The position numbers and the translations under genes were made by a program. Below the pieces are notes generated by a model. It did not search any database. It was not told the DNA's origin and worked only from the letters and a program-made list of their open reading frames with translations. Source: an uncultured Pedobacter sp. (GTDB lineage Bacteria > Bacteroidota > Bacteroidia > Sphingobacteriales > Sphingobacteriaceae). Taken from it: a stretch of DNA of 64,000 nt. Location: positions 124,001 through 188,000 of the forward strand of contig NZ_CAMLIG010000003.1 in assembly GCF_946480185.1 (NCBI RefSeq), in the 5' to 3' direction. How positions within the stretch are numbered: position 1 is the stretch's first letter; each line of letters opens with the position of its first letter. Shown in pieces: positions 7,356 to 16,752 of this stretch.

Positions 7356-10055
7356 TTATTCAAATAACCAATCAATATCTTTTCCACTGCCATCAAAACC
7401 TGCATTGTGTATTCTTAAAGCTTCATCATCATTGATAAATCCCAGAACCAAAACTGCACCTTTCCCCAGACTCAATGTGTTCTTTCCTTTCGGAAAGCTG
7501 TAAGTATGCACATTAATTAACCTGCCAGATGAAGTTTTAATAGCATTGGCAATTTTAATTTCTGCTTGTCCAAAATCATTGGCACTGGCATCGGTTTCTA
7601 AAGTCGGCGGAGTTAATTCGCCACTTTGTGGATCTTTAAAATATCCCACTAAAACTTTTACAGGTTTCGAATTCTCAAAAGACAGTTGCGTTCCGTACAT
7701 GATCTGATCCGACTTGCTGAACCTTATTGCTTTCAAACCCTTAAGCTCTGGCGCTAAATCTTTGATAAAACTAGTTTCACCTTTCCTAATTTTAGCACCT
7801 TCCACCAAATCGTAAACCATTAAGTCTTTGGATAAAAACTTCACATCCGCATTTTTAAGTGCTTCAGTTTTCACCTTGTCTCCCTTGTTTTGGGCTCGTA
7901 ATCCGGCTATATGTTTCTTAAAATTGTCCAGTTCTTTTTGATAGACCGGCAACATTTCTTTCCAGTGTATAAAAGTAGCATCTACGCCACGCATTGGGAT
8001 TTTACGCTGTTTAGTTTGCATACTGTTGGCATACAGGTAAGTGTCTTTAGTTAAATTTGTGAGCTCTGCATAATCTTTCACACTTTGCTCCAACATAGGC
8101 ACTGCTCTCTCTAAATCATCAATATCGTCACTGTATTTAAACCTTAATACTTGCACTGCCGCTCTGATTTTGCTGGCGTAAAACCTCGCCATGGCATCAT
8201 AACAATAAATATCATTCTTTAAGCGAGCAAATTCTTCGCTATTTTTTGAGACACCATCTGCTGCCGTATTTATTGCTTTCACAGCTATCGCTCCATGTTG
8301 CTCAATTTCGTTTGCTATCTGGATAGGAGTTTCACCTACGTGAGGCTCTTTATTCCACTCCTTTTTTGCATAATCAATAATCATCTCGCCTTCGGGCGCT
8401 TCAGACTCGTACATCAAAGTAAATAAACCGTACCTAAAAGGGTTGATAAACTGGGTCATCAACATCCCCAAAGTCATGGTTTGGCGGTTTCCATCAGTAA
8501 TTCCGACCCTACGCAATATCTTCGGAGAAATTTCTCCGCTTTCTTCATAAGCTTTTAAAATATTTTCTGATGCTTTTTGATTGGCGCCAAAAGTCTGGCT
8601 CAATAGCTTGCCCCAATAAAGGTTTTCCTCGGATTTTGGCCGGTCAGCTTTCCAAGCGTACCTTGCCCAAGCTTTGTACCACATCCAATCTCTATCCACC
8701 TCTAAAATTCTTTTATCTGCCTTATCAGCTGTGTACGGCCAATCCCAGTAAGAAGCTTGTGGATATAAATGCAAACCATTAGCGTGATAAATGGAGTGCA
8801 TGGCATTAACTGATTTTTGGATAAAATCCGGGGAGCTGTACCTGAAAGGTTCCAAATTAGCCAAAATATGAACATTTTCTATCTGTACCGTACCAATACT
8901 ACTTAGCGTACGATGCAATTCGGCCCATTTTCCACGCGGAGTGTAGGTTGTTAAAGCCTCACCATTGTATTTTGCCATGGTGTACAGGTTTTTGTAAATT
9001 GGCAAAGCGGCCTTCATTACCGCGGGCGCATCGGTATCATGCGCTCTTAAAACCACCGGCGGTTCATCTGTTTTGCCTAAAGCTTTAAGTCCGTCTTTAA
9101 CACCGGGCAAAATGGTTTGGGTAAACCAGTCGATGTCCATTTGTCCGGTTCCTTCCATGGCCTCTCCCAAGGTAACTAGCAAACCTACATTGGGATATTT
9201 GGCTACAAAAGCCGCTATGGATTTGCGTGTATAATCCGCAATTACCGGAACAATGGGTCTGTTTCTATCCTGAGTTGCTAAGCCTCTTTTTTCCGCGAAA
9301 GGCTTAGGTATAATTACATTATAAAACATCTGGATTACCCAAATACCTCGTTTATCAGCTTCGTGAGTGATAAAATTATAAATGTCTTCGTTCTTTTTAA
9401 ATGTGGCTTCGTCAACCTCTAAAGCTTCTGGATAATCTTTCAACTTCACCAATGACGAAAACGGATGCCCGTTCCATAAGTAAAGCGAGTTATATCGGTT
9501 TTCGACCATCATATCCAGATATTTTATCCACAAATCTTTGTCGTACAGCCACGGGAAAGTTTCGGGCGTATATGGATATTCGTAAGTTCCTCTACCGGGC
9601 AACAAAGTAGGCTTTTGTATACCGATGCAGGTTCCTCTAAGTACCATTTCTGGATGATCTGTTACCGAAAGTTGCTCAGGAATTTTACCTATTGAGTTAA
9701 TCCTATCAGCTAAATCCAAGCAAGCGTAAAGCACACCCGAATCGTCATGAGCCTTTATATTAATAGTAGAATTTGTTTTAGTAATTTGATAGCCTTCTTT
9801 GGGTAAGTTGGAATCAAACCGATTGCTAACCGCAATTTGAAGTGTGTTTTTACCTGACGTTTTAGAAAGCACATAATTATGAGCGGTTAAGGCTTTGTTC
9901 AGCCGTTCTACTCCAAAAGCTACCCTTTCGCTGGCATTTTTATCCACAGAAATATAAACTTGCGAATTGGATTTTACTTGCTGAGCGTTGCTTGAAAATG
10001 CAAGCGTTAAAAAAATGGTGAAGAAAAGGCAACTTATTTGTCTCGGCTTAATCAT
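7356..10055 (-). CDS. TIM-barrel glycoside hydrolase, GH138-like (candidate alpha-galacturonidase)
   Basis: 899 residues with a signal peptide ending SSNAQ (about 1-25). Residues about 30-135 look like the small alpha/beta domain that precedes GH20, GH67 and GH84 barrels (GVERLNKAL, then GVLYACLDLADRI). The barrel starts near 136 (PEMVLRGTCIGIQKPTL, then LWIKYLDMMVENRYNSLYLW). Two conserved-looking glutamates on barrel strands, E298 in LLVTLGEAMEG and E366 in MAKYNGEALT, are candidate catalytic residues. A helical region and a beta domain complete the protein. GH138 acts on the galacturonic acid of RG-II chain A and has this size and architecture, but the match is recalled, not searched. This is the first gene of the five-gene minus operon and diverges from the esterase gene at 10279. 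Confidence 0.6.
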   Translation of the reverse strand: MIKPRQISCLFFTIFLTLAFSSNAQQVKSNSQVYISVDKNASERVAFGVERLNKALTAHNYVLSKTSGKNTLQIAVSNRFDSNLPKEGYQITKTNSTINIKAHDDSGVLYACLDLADRINSIGKIPEQLSVTDHPEMVLRGTCIGIQKPTLLPGRGTYEYPYTPETFPWLYDKDLWIKYLDMMVENRYNSLYLWNGHPFSSLVKLKDYPEALEVDEATFKKNEDIYNFITHEADKRGIWVIQMFYNVIIPKPFAEKRGLATQDRNRPIVPVIADYTRKSIAAFVAKYPNVGLLVTLGEAMEGTGQMDIDWFTQTILPGVKDGLKALGKTDEPPVVLRAHDTDAPAVMKAALPIYKNLYTMAKYNGEALTTYTPRGKWAELHRTLSSIGTVQIENVHILANLEPFRYSSPDFIQKSVNAMHSIYHANGLHLYPQASYWDWPYTADKADKRILEVDRDWMWYKAWARYAWKADRPKSEENLYWGKLLSQTFGANQKASENILKAYEESGEISPKILRRVGITDGNRQTMTLGMLMTQFINPFRYGLFTLMYESEAPEGEMIIDYAKKEWNKEPHVGETPIQIANEIEQHGAIAVKAINTAADGVSKNSEEFARLKNDIYCYDAMARFYASKIRAAVQVLRFKYSDDIDDLERAVPMLEQSVKDYAELTNLTKDTYLYANSMQTKQRKIPMRGVDATFIHWKEMLPVYQKELDNFKKHIAGLRAQNKGDKVKTEALKNADVKFLSKDLMVYDLVEGAKIRKGETSFIKDLAPELKGLKAIRFSKSDQIMYGTQLSFENSKPVKVLVGYFKDPQSGELTPPTLETDASANDFGQAEIKIANAIKTSSGRLINVHTYSFPKGKNTLSLGKGAVLVLGFINDDEALRIHNAGFDGSGKDIDWLFE

Positions 10056-10119
10056 TATGTTATGTAGGTTTATTGCTTAAATTCGGTGAGAAATAAGCGT
10101 CTTTATATTTATTAAATAC

Positions 10120-10160
10120 CAAATATAAAAATTTATCTATGAAAACTATATTCAAATATA
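10120..10160 (-). promoter_or_regulatory. Candidate -7 boxes for the minus pectin operon
   Basis: The 223-nt divergent gap 10056-10278 holds two copies of CAAATATA (10120-10127 and 10153-10160). On the minus strand each reads TATATTTG, a match to the Bacteroidota -7 consensus TAnnTTTG, lying 65 to 105 nt upstream of the GH138-like start. No convincing -33 TTTG stands at the usual distance. On the plus strand the nearest match for the 10279 gene is AATATTTG, one mismatch from consensus. Confidence 0.35.
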
Positions 10161-10278
10161 AAATTTTTATAATATTTGTATGAAACGAAATAAACCTTGA
10201 TTTCTTTTAATCTTATTAATTACGACCTATTGCCTAGATTGATTTTTAGTTTAAAAGAATGATATAAACCTCCAACCA

Positions 10279-11721
10279 ATGAATAAAATAAAAAATTTAA
10301 AAGCATTTGCACTACTAAGCATCTTGTTACTATTTATAAGCTTAAGCGGATTTTCGCAGGTTAAAATGGCTTCTATTTTTACCGATAATATGGTTTTGCA
10401 ACAAGAAGCTAAAGTAGCAATATGGGGATGGAGCAACACTAATGAGCAGGTAGTTATTTCCACCTCTTGGGATAAACAAAATTATACAGCAAAGCCAGAC
10501 AAAAATGGGAGATTTAAGATTTACGTAAGCACTCCGAAAGCCGGCGGACCTTATCGGATAAATATCAGCAATGGAAAAAATCTGACCTTAAACAATGTAC
10601 TGATTGGCGAAGTTTGGATTTTAGGAGGGCAATCAAACATGGAAATGCCCATGAAAGGCTTTAGATCTATGCCCGTTTTAGGTTCTAATGATGCCATTTT
10701 GCATTCTACTAATCCGAATTTAAGGTTATATGTTGTTCCCCGGGCCAGAGAATTTGAACCTCAGGAAAACAGTAAACCCTCTAGCTGGAAACAGGCAGAA
10801 CCGGAATCAGTATCCAACTTTAGCGCAACCGGTTATTTCTTTGGTAGGCTATTACAAGAAATGCTGAAAGTACCTGTCGGATTAATCAATGTAAATTATG
10901 GGGGTTCAAATGCTGAAGCTTGGATGAGCAGAAAAGATTTGGAAGAATTTGCGGGGATTGAACTGCCAAAAAAGGAAAATGCCAGCAAAGTGGACAACCG
11001 AACCGCAACTGCTTTATACAACGGAATGTTGCATCCTGTCATTGGTTACGGCATTAAAGGTGTAGTTTTTTACCAGGGAGAATCCAATTACGACCGGCCA
11101 GATCAATATGAAAAGTTATTTCCAGCGTTAGTGAAAGAATGGAGAACAGAATGGCAACAAGGCGATTTTCCTTTTTATTATGTACAGATTGCTCCTTATA
11201 ATTATGCGCAGTTGCCTCCGTACAGGTCTGGCGGAAAATTTAACTCGGCTTACTTAAGAGATGCGCAACGAAAAGCATTAGCTAAAATCCCGAATTCTGG
11301 CATGGTAAGTCTGATGGATATTGGCGAGGAAAATAGCATCCACCCGATGCATAAAAAAGAAGTTGGCGAAAGATTAGCTTTAATGGCCTTAGCCAAAACT
11401 TATGGCAAACAAGGTTTTGGCTACGAGTCACCAATTTATGATACCCTTTTAGTGAACGGAAACATCGCTACCATTAAGTTCAAAAATGTAAAAAACGGTT
11501 TCACCACTTTTGGGAAAGATTTGGTGAATTTTGAAATTGCAGGTAAAGACCAATGGTTTTATCCTGCCCAAGCAGAAATTAACGGAAATGAGATTGTAGT
11601 TTCATCGCCAAAAGTAAAAGAGCCAGTTGCGGTAAGGTATGCTTTTAAAGATTTTGTAGTGGGCGAATTGTTTAATACCGAAGGTTTTCCGGTTTCCTCT
11701 TTCAGAACAGATGATTTTTAA
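10279..11721 (+). CDS. Sialate O-acetylesterase-type carbohydrate esterase
   Basis: 480 residues with a signal peptide (MNKIKNLKAF onward, cleavage near GFSQ, residue 28). It starts with the beta-sandwich seen in this family (MASIFTDNMVLQQ, then VAIWGWS), followed by the SGNH hydrolase core: nucleophile block GEVWILGGQSNMEMPM, the central VNYGGSNAEAWMS, GVVFYQGESNYDRP, and a C-terminal DIGEENSIHPMHKKEVGERL carrying the Asp-x-x-His-like element. The family removes O-acetyl groups from sugars. In a pectin locus the likely substrates are acetylated residues of RG-II or homogalacturonan rather than sialic acid. It is first in the plus operon, and its stop lies 1 nt before the preferred start of the DUF5703 gene. 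Confidence 0.88.
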   Translation: MNKIKNLKAFALLSILLLFISLSGFSQVKMASIFTDNMVLQQEAKVAIWGWSNTNEQVVISTSWDKQNYTAKPDKNGRFKIYVSTPKAGGPYRINISNGKNLTLNNVLIGEVWILGGQSNMEMPMKGFRSMPVLGSNDAILHSTNPNLRLYVVPRAREFEPQENSKPSSWKQAEPESVSNFSATGYFFGRLLQEMLKVPVGLINVNYGGSNAEAWMSRKDLEEFAGIELPKKENASKVDNRTATALYNGMLHPVIGYGIKGVVFYQGESNYDRPDQYEKLFPALVKEWRTEWQQGDFPFYYVQIAPYNYAQLPPYRSGGKFNSAYLRDAQRKALAKIPNSGMVSLMDIGEENSIHPMHKKEVGERLALMALAKTYGKQGFGYESPIYDTLLVNGNIATIKFKNVKNGFTTFGKDLVNFEIAGKDQWFYPAQAEINGNEIVVSSPKVKEPVAVRYAFKDFVVGELFNTEGFPVSSFRTDDF

Positions 11722-11722
11722 A

Positions 11723-14026
11723 ATGAGATTACTTTTCACTTCCTTATTTACCTTATTTTTTTTACAACTTAAAGCTCAAGGTTTTGATGCTTCAATTTAT
11801 AATGTAACATGGAACAGCCAAAATAAAAATTCGTCTGCATCTATGCCAGTGGGCGGAGGTGATATCGGGTTGAATGTTTGGGTAGAAGACGGTGATTTGC
11901 TTTTTTATATTTCCAGAAGCGGAAGTTTTGACGAAAACAACACTTTGTTAAAAACAGGAAGAGTGAGAATCCATTTCCCTGAAAACCACTTAAAAGAGAA
12001 TTTTCATCAGACGCTAAACTTAGCAAAAGGAAACTGCACCATTTCTGGTAGCGAGGCTGGATTAAAAACTGATATTTTAATTTGGTTGGACGTTTTTAAA
12101 CCTGTCATCCATGTAGAAGCAAAGCATTCAAAAGCTACCGAAATGCAGGTTTCGTTTGAGAGTTGGCGCTTTGAAGATCATCGTACAGCAAAAAAAGAAA
12201 ACAATCAGAACTCCTGGAAATGGGCTCCGCAAGGCGAGGTAAAAACATTTAAGGATAATATTTCTTTTGAAAACCATGGCGTTCTTTTTTATCATCAAAA
12301 CAAAAAGCAAACAGTTTTTGACGCGGTGGTTGCACAGCAAGGTCTGGAAACTGTAAAAGACAGCCTATTTAACCCGATTGATGAACGGATTTTTGGTGGC
12401 GTTTTATACAGCAAAGATTTGACAACTGTTGGAATTGCTAATGGAACTTACGTCAACACGCCTTTTAAAGCTTACCAACTAAAAACTAGAAAAGCCAGTA
12501 AAAAACAGGAATTGCTGATTGCTTTGCACACCGGTCAACATGAAACACCGGAAATCTTAAAAGCTAAAGCTAACGAACTTACACTTAGCGCAACCAAATC
12601 AGCGAAAGCGGATTACAAAAAAACTTTAAACTGGTGGGCAAATTTTTGGAATAAAAGTTTTATCGAGATTCCGAGATCAAGTGATGAAACCGCTTACCAA
12701 GTTGCTAAAAACTACAATTTATTCCGGTATATGTTGGGATGTAATGCTTATGGCGACTATCCTACCAAATTTAACGGTGGTTTATTTACTGTTGATCCGG
12801 CTTTTACGGATTCAACCTACAACTTTACGCCCGATTTCCGGAATTGGGGCGGAGGAACGCATACCGCACAAAACCAACGCTTGGTTTATTGGCCGATGTT
12901 AAAAGCTGGTGATGCCGATTTGATGAAGCCACAGTTTGATTTTTACCTCCGTATTTTGAAAAATGCCAAATTACGTAGCATATTTTATTGGAACCATGGA
13001 GGCGCAAGCTTTACCGAGCAGATAGAAAATTTCGGATTGCCAAACCCTGCCGAATACGGTTGGAAACGTCCGGAAGATTACGATAAAGGCATGGAATACA
13101 ATGCCTGGTTGGAGTATGAGTGGGATACTGTTTTGGAGTTCTGCCAAATGATTTTGGATGCCCGAGACTATCAAAATATCGAAATCAAAGAATATATTCC
13201 ACTGATTAAAAGCAGTTTGCAATTTTTTGATGAGCATTATCAATACCTAGCAAAACAGCGAGGTGCAAAGGGTTTGGATACCAACGGAAAGCTGGTTTTA
13301 TATCCCGGTTCGGCGGCCGAAACTTATAAAATGGCGTATAATTCCACCTCTACCATTGTAGGGTTAAAAACCGTTTTAACAAACTTTTTGGCTTTGCCCG
13401 ATGACTTGCTGAGCGCAGATGATAAAAAACACTGGAGCGGAATGCTTTCACGGATTCCCGAAATCAGTTTTCGATCTTTCAAGGGAAAAACCACCATTTC
13501 ACCTGCAGTAGTTTGGGAACGGATCAACAACACCGAAACGCCACAGCTTTATCCGGTTTTCCCCTGGAAAATTTACGGACTGGAAAAACCCGGACTGGAC
13601 ACTGCCATAAACACTTACAAATACGATACTGACGCTTTAAAATTTAGAGACAGCAAAGGCTGGAAACAGGATAACATTTGGGCCGCCCGTTTAGGTTTAA
13701 CCAATGAAGCCATGAAATATACTTTCGCAAAACTCAAAAATTCAGACAGAAGATTTCCGGCTTTTTGGGGCCCAGGTTATGATTGGACTCCAGACCATAA
13801 TTGGGGAGGTTCGGGAATGATTGGCTTACAGGAAATGCTTTTGCAGGATGTGGGTGATAAAATCCTTCTCTTTCCAGCTTGGCCTAAAAACATCGATGTT
13901 CATTTTAAACTGCATGCGCCACAACAAACGGTAGTGGAGGCAGCATTGAAAAACGGGAAAGTAAATATCATTAAAGTGATACCGGAAAGCAGAAGAAAGG
14001 ACATCGAGATTAAATTGAATAAATAA
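11723..14026 (+). CDS. DUF5703-domain glycosidase-like protein (possible GH139-type)
   Basis: 767 residues from the preferred start at 11723. An in-frame ATG at 11711 would add four residues and overlap the previous gene, but MRLLFTSLFTLFFLQLKAQG from 11723 is a clean signal peptide. The mature N-terminus (VTWNSQNKNSSASMPVGGGD, then IGLNVWVEDGDLLFYISRSG) matches what I know as DUF5703, a beta-supersandwich domain. A helical (alpha/alpha)6-like region follows (AGDADLMKPQFDFYLRIL, then FWGPGYDWTPDHNWGGSGM), with a C-terminal LFPAWPKNIDVHFKLHAP as in GH65/GH95-type enzymes. The function is not established. RG-II loci contain a GH139 2-O-methyl-alpha-L-fucosidase of similar size, and that is one possibility. 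The PL1 gene follows after 6 nt. Confidence 0.65.
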   Translation: MRLLFTSLFTLFFLQLKAQGFDASIYNVTWNSQNKNSSASMPVGGGDIGLNVWVEDGDLLFYISRSGSFDENNTLLKTGRVRIHFPENHLKENFHQTLNLAKGNCTISGSEAGLKTDILIWLDVFKPVIHVEAKHSKATEMQVSFESWRFEDHRTAKKENNQNSWKWAPQGEVKTFKDNISFENHGVLFYHQNKKQTVFDAVVAQQGLETVKDSLFNPIDERIFGGVLYSKDLTTVGIANGTYVNTPFKAYQLKTRKASKKQELLIALHTGQHETPEILKAKANELTLSATKSAKADYKKTLNWWANFWNKSFIEIPRSSDETAYQVAKNYNLFRYMLGCNAYGDYPTKFNGGLFTVDPAFTDSTYNFTPDFRNWGGGTHTAQNQRLVYWPMLKAGDADLMKPQFDFYLRILKNAKLRSIFYWNHGGASFTEQIENFGLPNPAEYGWKRPEDYDKGMEYNAWLEYEWDTVLEFCQMILDARDYQNIEIKEYIPLIKSSLQFFDEHYQYLAKQRGAKGLDTNGKLVLYPGSAAETYKMAYNSTSTIVGLKTVLTNFLALPDDLLSADDKKHWSGMLSRIPEISFRSFKGKTTISPAVVWERINNTETPQLYPVFPWKIYGLEKPGLDTAINTYKYDTDALKFRDSKGWKQDNIWAARLGLTNEAMKYTFAKLKNSDRRFPAFWGPGYDWTPDHNWGGSGMIGLQEMLLQDVGDKILLFPAWPKNIDVHFKLHAPQQTVVEAALKNGKVNIIKVIPESRRKDIEIKLNK

Positions 14027-14032
14027 GAAGAT

Positions 14033-15511
14033 ATGTACATCAAAAAACAAATATTTTTAATAATGATGATTTGCTTTACAGCAAGTTTATTCGCCCAAAC
14101 TACTATGCCAGCATTCCCCACGGCCGAAGGTTACGGAATGATGGCCACCGGCGGACGTGGCGGAGAAGTGGTGGAGGTGACCAACTTAAAAGACGATGCA
14201 AATGGAGAAACCGAGGGTAGTTTACGTTGGGCTTTAAAACAAAACATGGATAAACCAACAACTATTGTTTTCCGGGTTTCAGGAATCATCAATTTAGTTA
14301 CCGATTTACGTAGCAAACGCACTGCCGGAACTACCATAGCTGGGCAAACCGCTCCAGGCGACGGCATCTGCATCCGTGGGGCAAAAGTAAATCTCGGCGG
14401 AAGCCAAAACCTAATTATCCGTCATTTGCGCTTCAGGATTGGTTTAGATGAACACGGGAAGTTTATAAAAGGCGGTTCTATCGGGATAGAAAACGGAAGC
14501 AATTTTATCATTGACCATTGCACTTTCGGTTGGTCCAGCGAAGAAAATATGACCATCTATGACAATAAAAACACCACGGTACAATGGTGCATTTTACATG
14601 AAGGGCTTTTTTCATCAGGTCACGGAAAAGGTGCTCGCAGTTATGGCGCACAATGGGGTGGAGAAACTGCCACCTATCATCACAACTTATTAGCCAATAA
14701 CGTGAGCCGTACGCCCCGTTTTAACGGCACAAAAAGCAATGACAAAAACGTTTATTTTGAATACATCAACAACGTAAATTACAATTGGGGCAAGCCAAAT
14801 TCTGCTTATGGTGCCGATGTTTTGATTGATGGAACTTATCGCTGTAATTTTATCAACAACTATTACAAACCGGGTCCGGCCAGACCGGGCGATTTATCTT
14901 CCCTTTTTGTGGAATCTTATTATCAATCGGCTCCAAACCGAATTTCAAACTGGTATATGAGCGGAAATTTAATGGAAGGCACAGCAAACAAAGCCCTGAA
15001 TAAAGACAACACAAAAGGAATGGATACCAGAGGTGTCCCAAAGTCATCATTGATAGTAAATACGCCTTTTAAAATGTCTAATTCGGTTAAAACTGAACCA
15101 GCAAAAGACGCTTACAAAAGTGTTTTAGCCAGCGCAGGAGCTTTCCCTCGAGATACTGTTGACCGTCGCATCATCCATGAAGTACGTACCGGAACAGCAA
15201 GTGGAAAAGGTACAAATCCAAAATATCGCCATTACGATGAAACCCCAAAAGACAATCCTTATTTCGGTGTGGCAAAAGGAATTATCGACAATCCGGTTCT
15301 GGCTTTTGGCGATGAAGCTTATCCTCCATACAAAACCTATAACACCATTATTGATCATGACCACGATGGCATGGATGACGCCTGGGAGAAATCTAACGGT
15401 TTAAACCCTAATGACGCAAGTGATAGGAACAAAAAAACGCTAAGCGGATACACTTGTTTAGAAGTTTACCTGAATAGTTTGGTTGGAGAAAAAATTGAAC
15501 TGAGATTTTAA
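14033..15511 (+). CDS. PL1-family pectate lyase, secreted
   Basis: 492 residues with a signal peptide (about 1-21, ending LFAQ). It has the parallel beta-helix pectate lyase pattern: AFPTAEGYGMMATGGRGGE (27-45), GSLRWALKQ (62-70), TTIAGQTAPGDGICIRG (100-116), DHCTFGWSSEENM (161-173, Ca-binding/catalytic region) and HHNLLANNVSRTPRFNG (216-232), which carries the arginine used as Bronsted base in the family. Near the C-terminus DHDHDGMDDAWEKSNGLNP is a calcium-binding, thrombospondin-3-like segment. The enzyme cleaves polygalacturonate by beta-elimination outside the cytoplasm. The TAA stop shares one base with the ATG of the RuBisCO-like gene (TAATG), so the lyase is translationally coupled to cytosolic catabolism. 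Confidence 0.9.
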   Translation: MYIKKQIFLIMMICFTASLFAQTTMPAFPTAEGYGMMATGGRGGEVVEVTNLKDDANGETEGSLRWALKQNMDKPTTIVFRVSGIINLVTDLRSKRTAGTTIAGQTAPGDGICIRGAKVNLGGSQNLIIRHLRFRIGLDEHGKFIKGGSIGIENGSNFIIDHCTFGWSSEENMTIYDNKNTTVQWCILHEGLFSSGHGKGARSYGAQWGGETATYHHNLLANNVSRTPRFNGTKSNDKNVYFEYINNVNYNWGKPNSAYGADVLIDGTYRCNFINNYYKPGPARPGDLSSLFVESYYQSAPNRISNWYMSGNLMEGTANKALNKDNTKGMDTRGVPKSSLIVNTPFKMSNSVKTEPAKDAYKSVLASAGAFPRDTVDRRIIHEVRTGTASGKGTNPKYRHYDETPKDNPYFGVAKGIIDNPVLAFGDEAYPPYKTYNTIIDHDHDGMDDAWEKSNGLNPNDASDRNKKTLSGYTCLEVYLNSLVGEKIELRF

Positions 15512-16752
15512 TGGAAAGAGTTTACGCCGAATACTTAATTGAAACGCCTTACGAAGTTGAAAAAGCAGCCGCGGTTTTAGCTGGCGAGCAATCATCAGGT
15601 ACCTTTGTCTCCGTTCCCGGAGAAACCGCAGAACTAAAACAGCGTTTTGCAGCAAGGGTAGAAAACATAGAATTACTGGATTTAAAAGATGAGCCTTCTA
15701 TTCCCGGAGGAAGCATCCCCGGTAAAAAGTACCAGCAAGCGAAGGTAAAAGTAAGCTGGTCGATCGAAAATTTTGGTTACAACTTGCCGGTTTTAATCAG
15801 CACTTTACAGGGAAATTTGTATGAAATTACGCAGTTTACCGGTTTAAAACTGATGGACTTAGAGGTTCCAGATTCTTTTGCGAAGCATTATCCAGGTCCA
15901 AAATTAGGGATTAAAGGTTCAAAAGCTTCCGCCGATGTAAAAGGTAGACCAATGATTGGTACCATCATCAAACCCAGCATTGGGATGAGTGTGGAGGAAA
16001 CCACTAAGCTGGTTAAAACCTTAATCGACGCCGGAATTGATTTTATTAAAGATGATGAATTGATGGGTTCTGCGGCCAATTCTTTTTTTGATGACCGCGT
16101 AAAATCGGTTATGAAAGTCATCCGTGATAACGAACAAAAAAACGGCAAAAAAGTAATGTATGCGTTCAATATCAGCGATGAAATTGATGAAATGCAACGC
16201 AAATACGAGCTTATCCAGCAGGAAGAAGGTTCTTGTGCCATGATCAGTATTAACAGCGTGGGTTTAAGTGCCACCAAAAAAATCTGCGACATCGGTGCGC
16301 TAGCTATCCACGGACACAGAAATGGTTGGGGAATGTTGAACCGCCACCCTTTGTTAGGGATTGAATTCCCGGCTTATCAAAAAATCTGGCGTTTGGCCGG
16401 CGTTGACCAGTTACATGTTAACGGCATTCAAAATAAATTTTGGGAATCAGACGACTCGGTGGTGACGTCCATTAAATCCTGCTTAAAACCATTTTTAGGA
16501 GGATATGAAATATTACCTGTCGTGTCTTCAGGGCAATGGGGCGGTCAAGCTTTTGAAACTTACCGCAGAACCCAAACCACCGATTTATTGTATATGGCCG
16601 GTGGAGGAATTTTAGCTCACCCAATGGGCCCAAAAGCCGGAGTAAACGCTTTACAACAAGCTTGGAAAGGCGCTGTAGAAGGTTTATCCTTAGAACAAAC
16701 CGCTCAACAGTATCCTGAATTTGCTGAATCTGTAAAGAAATTTGCTAAATAA
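15511..16752 (+). CDS. RuBisCO-like protein, candidate 3-oxo-isoapionate-4-phosphate decarboxylase/hydrolase
   Basis: 413 residues, no signal peptide, cytosolic. It aligns by eye along the full RuBisCO large-subunit fold. Equivalents of spinach residues: E26 (E60), T31 (T65), N102 (N123), K154 (K175), S156 (replacing K177), K180/D182/E183 in FIKDDE (carbamylated K201, D203, E204), H269-R270 (H294-R295), H302 (H327), K309 (loop-6 K334), S339-S340-G341 (S379-G380-G381) and GGG 364-366 (G403-G404). So the metal site and most of the substrate site are kept, with K177 and G380 changed to Ser. RLPs paired with DUF1537 kinases act on 3-oxo-isoapionate 4-phosphate in D-apiose catabolism (known for OiaX/OiaT-type enzymes). 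The exact reaction here is inference. It overlaps the genes on both sides by 1 nt. Confidence 0.88.
   Translation: MERVYAEYLIETPYEVEKAAAVLAGEQSSGTFVSVPGETAELKQRFAARVENIELLDLKDEPSIPGGSIPGKKYQQAKVKVSWSIENFGYNLPVLISTLQGNLYEITQFTGLKLMDLEVPDSFAKHYPGPKLGIKGSKASADVKGRPMIGTIIKPSIGMSVEETTKLVKTLIDAGIDFIKDDELMGSAANSFFDDRVKSVMKVIRDNEQKNGKKVMYAFNISDEIDEMQRKYELIQQEEGSCAMISINSVGLSATKKICDIGALAIHGHRNGWGMLNRHPLLGIEFPAYQKIWRLAGVDQLHVNGIQNKFWESDDSVVTSIKSCLKPFLGGYEILPVVSSGQWGGQAFETYRRTQTTDLLYMAGGGILAHPMGPKAGVNALQQAWKGAVEGLSLEQTAQQYPEFAESVKKFAK

Noticed and set aside
15888..16292. 134-codon open frame antisense to the RLP gene
   Set aside because: Fully inside the RLP coding region on the other strand, with low-complexity Ser/Leu-rich translation and no start signal.
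15511..16752. True RuBisCO large subunit
   Set aside because: Only 413 residues, K177 and a loop glycine are changed to Ser, there is no small subunit or phosphoribulokinase gene, and the context is a pectin/acid-sugar locus.
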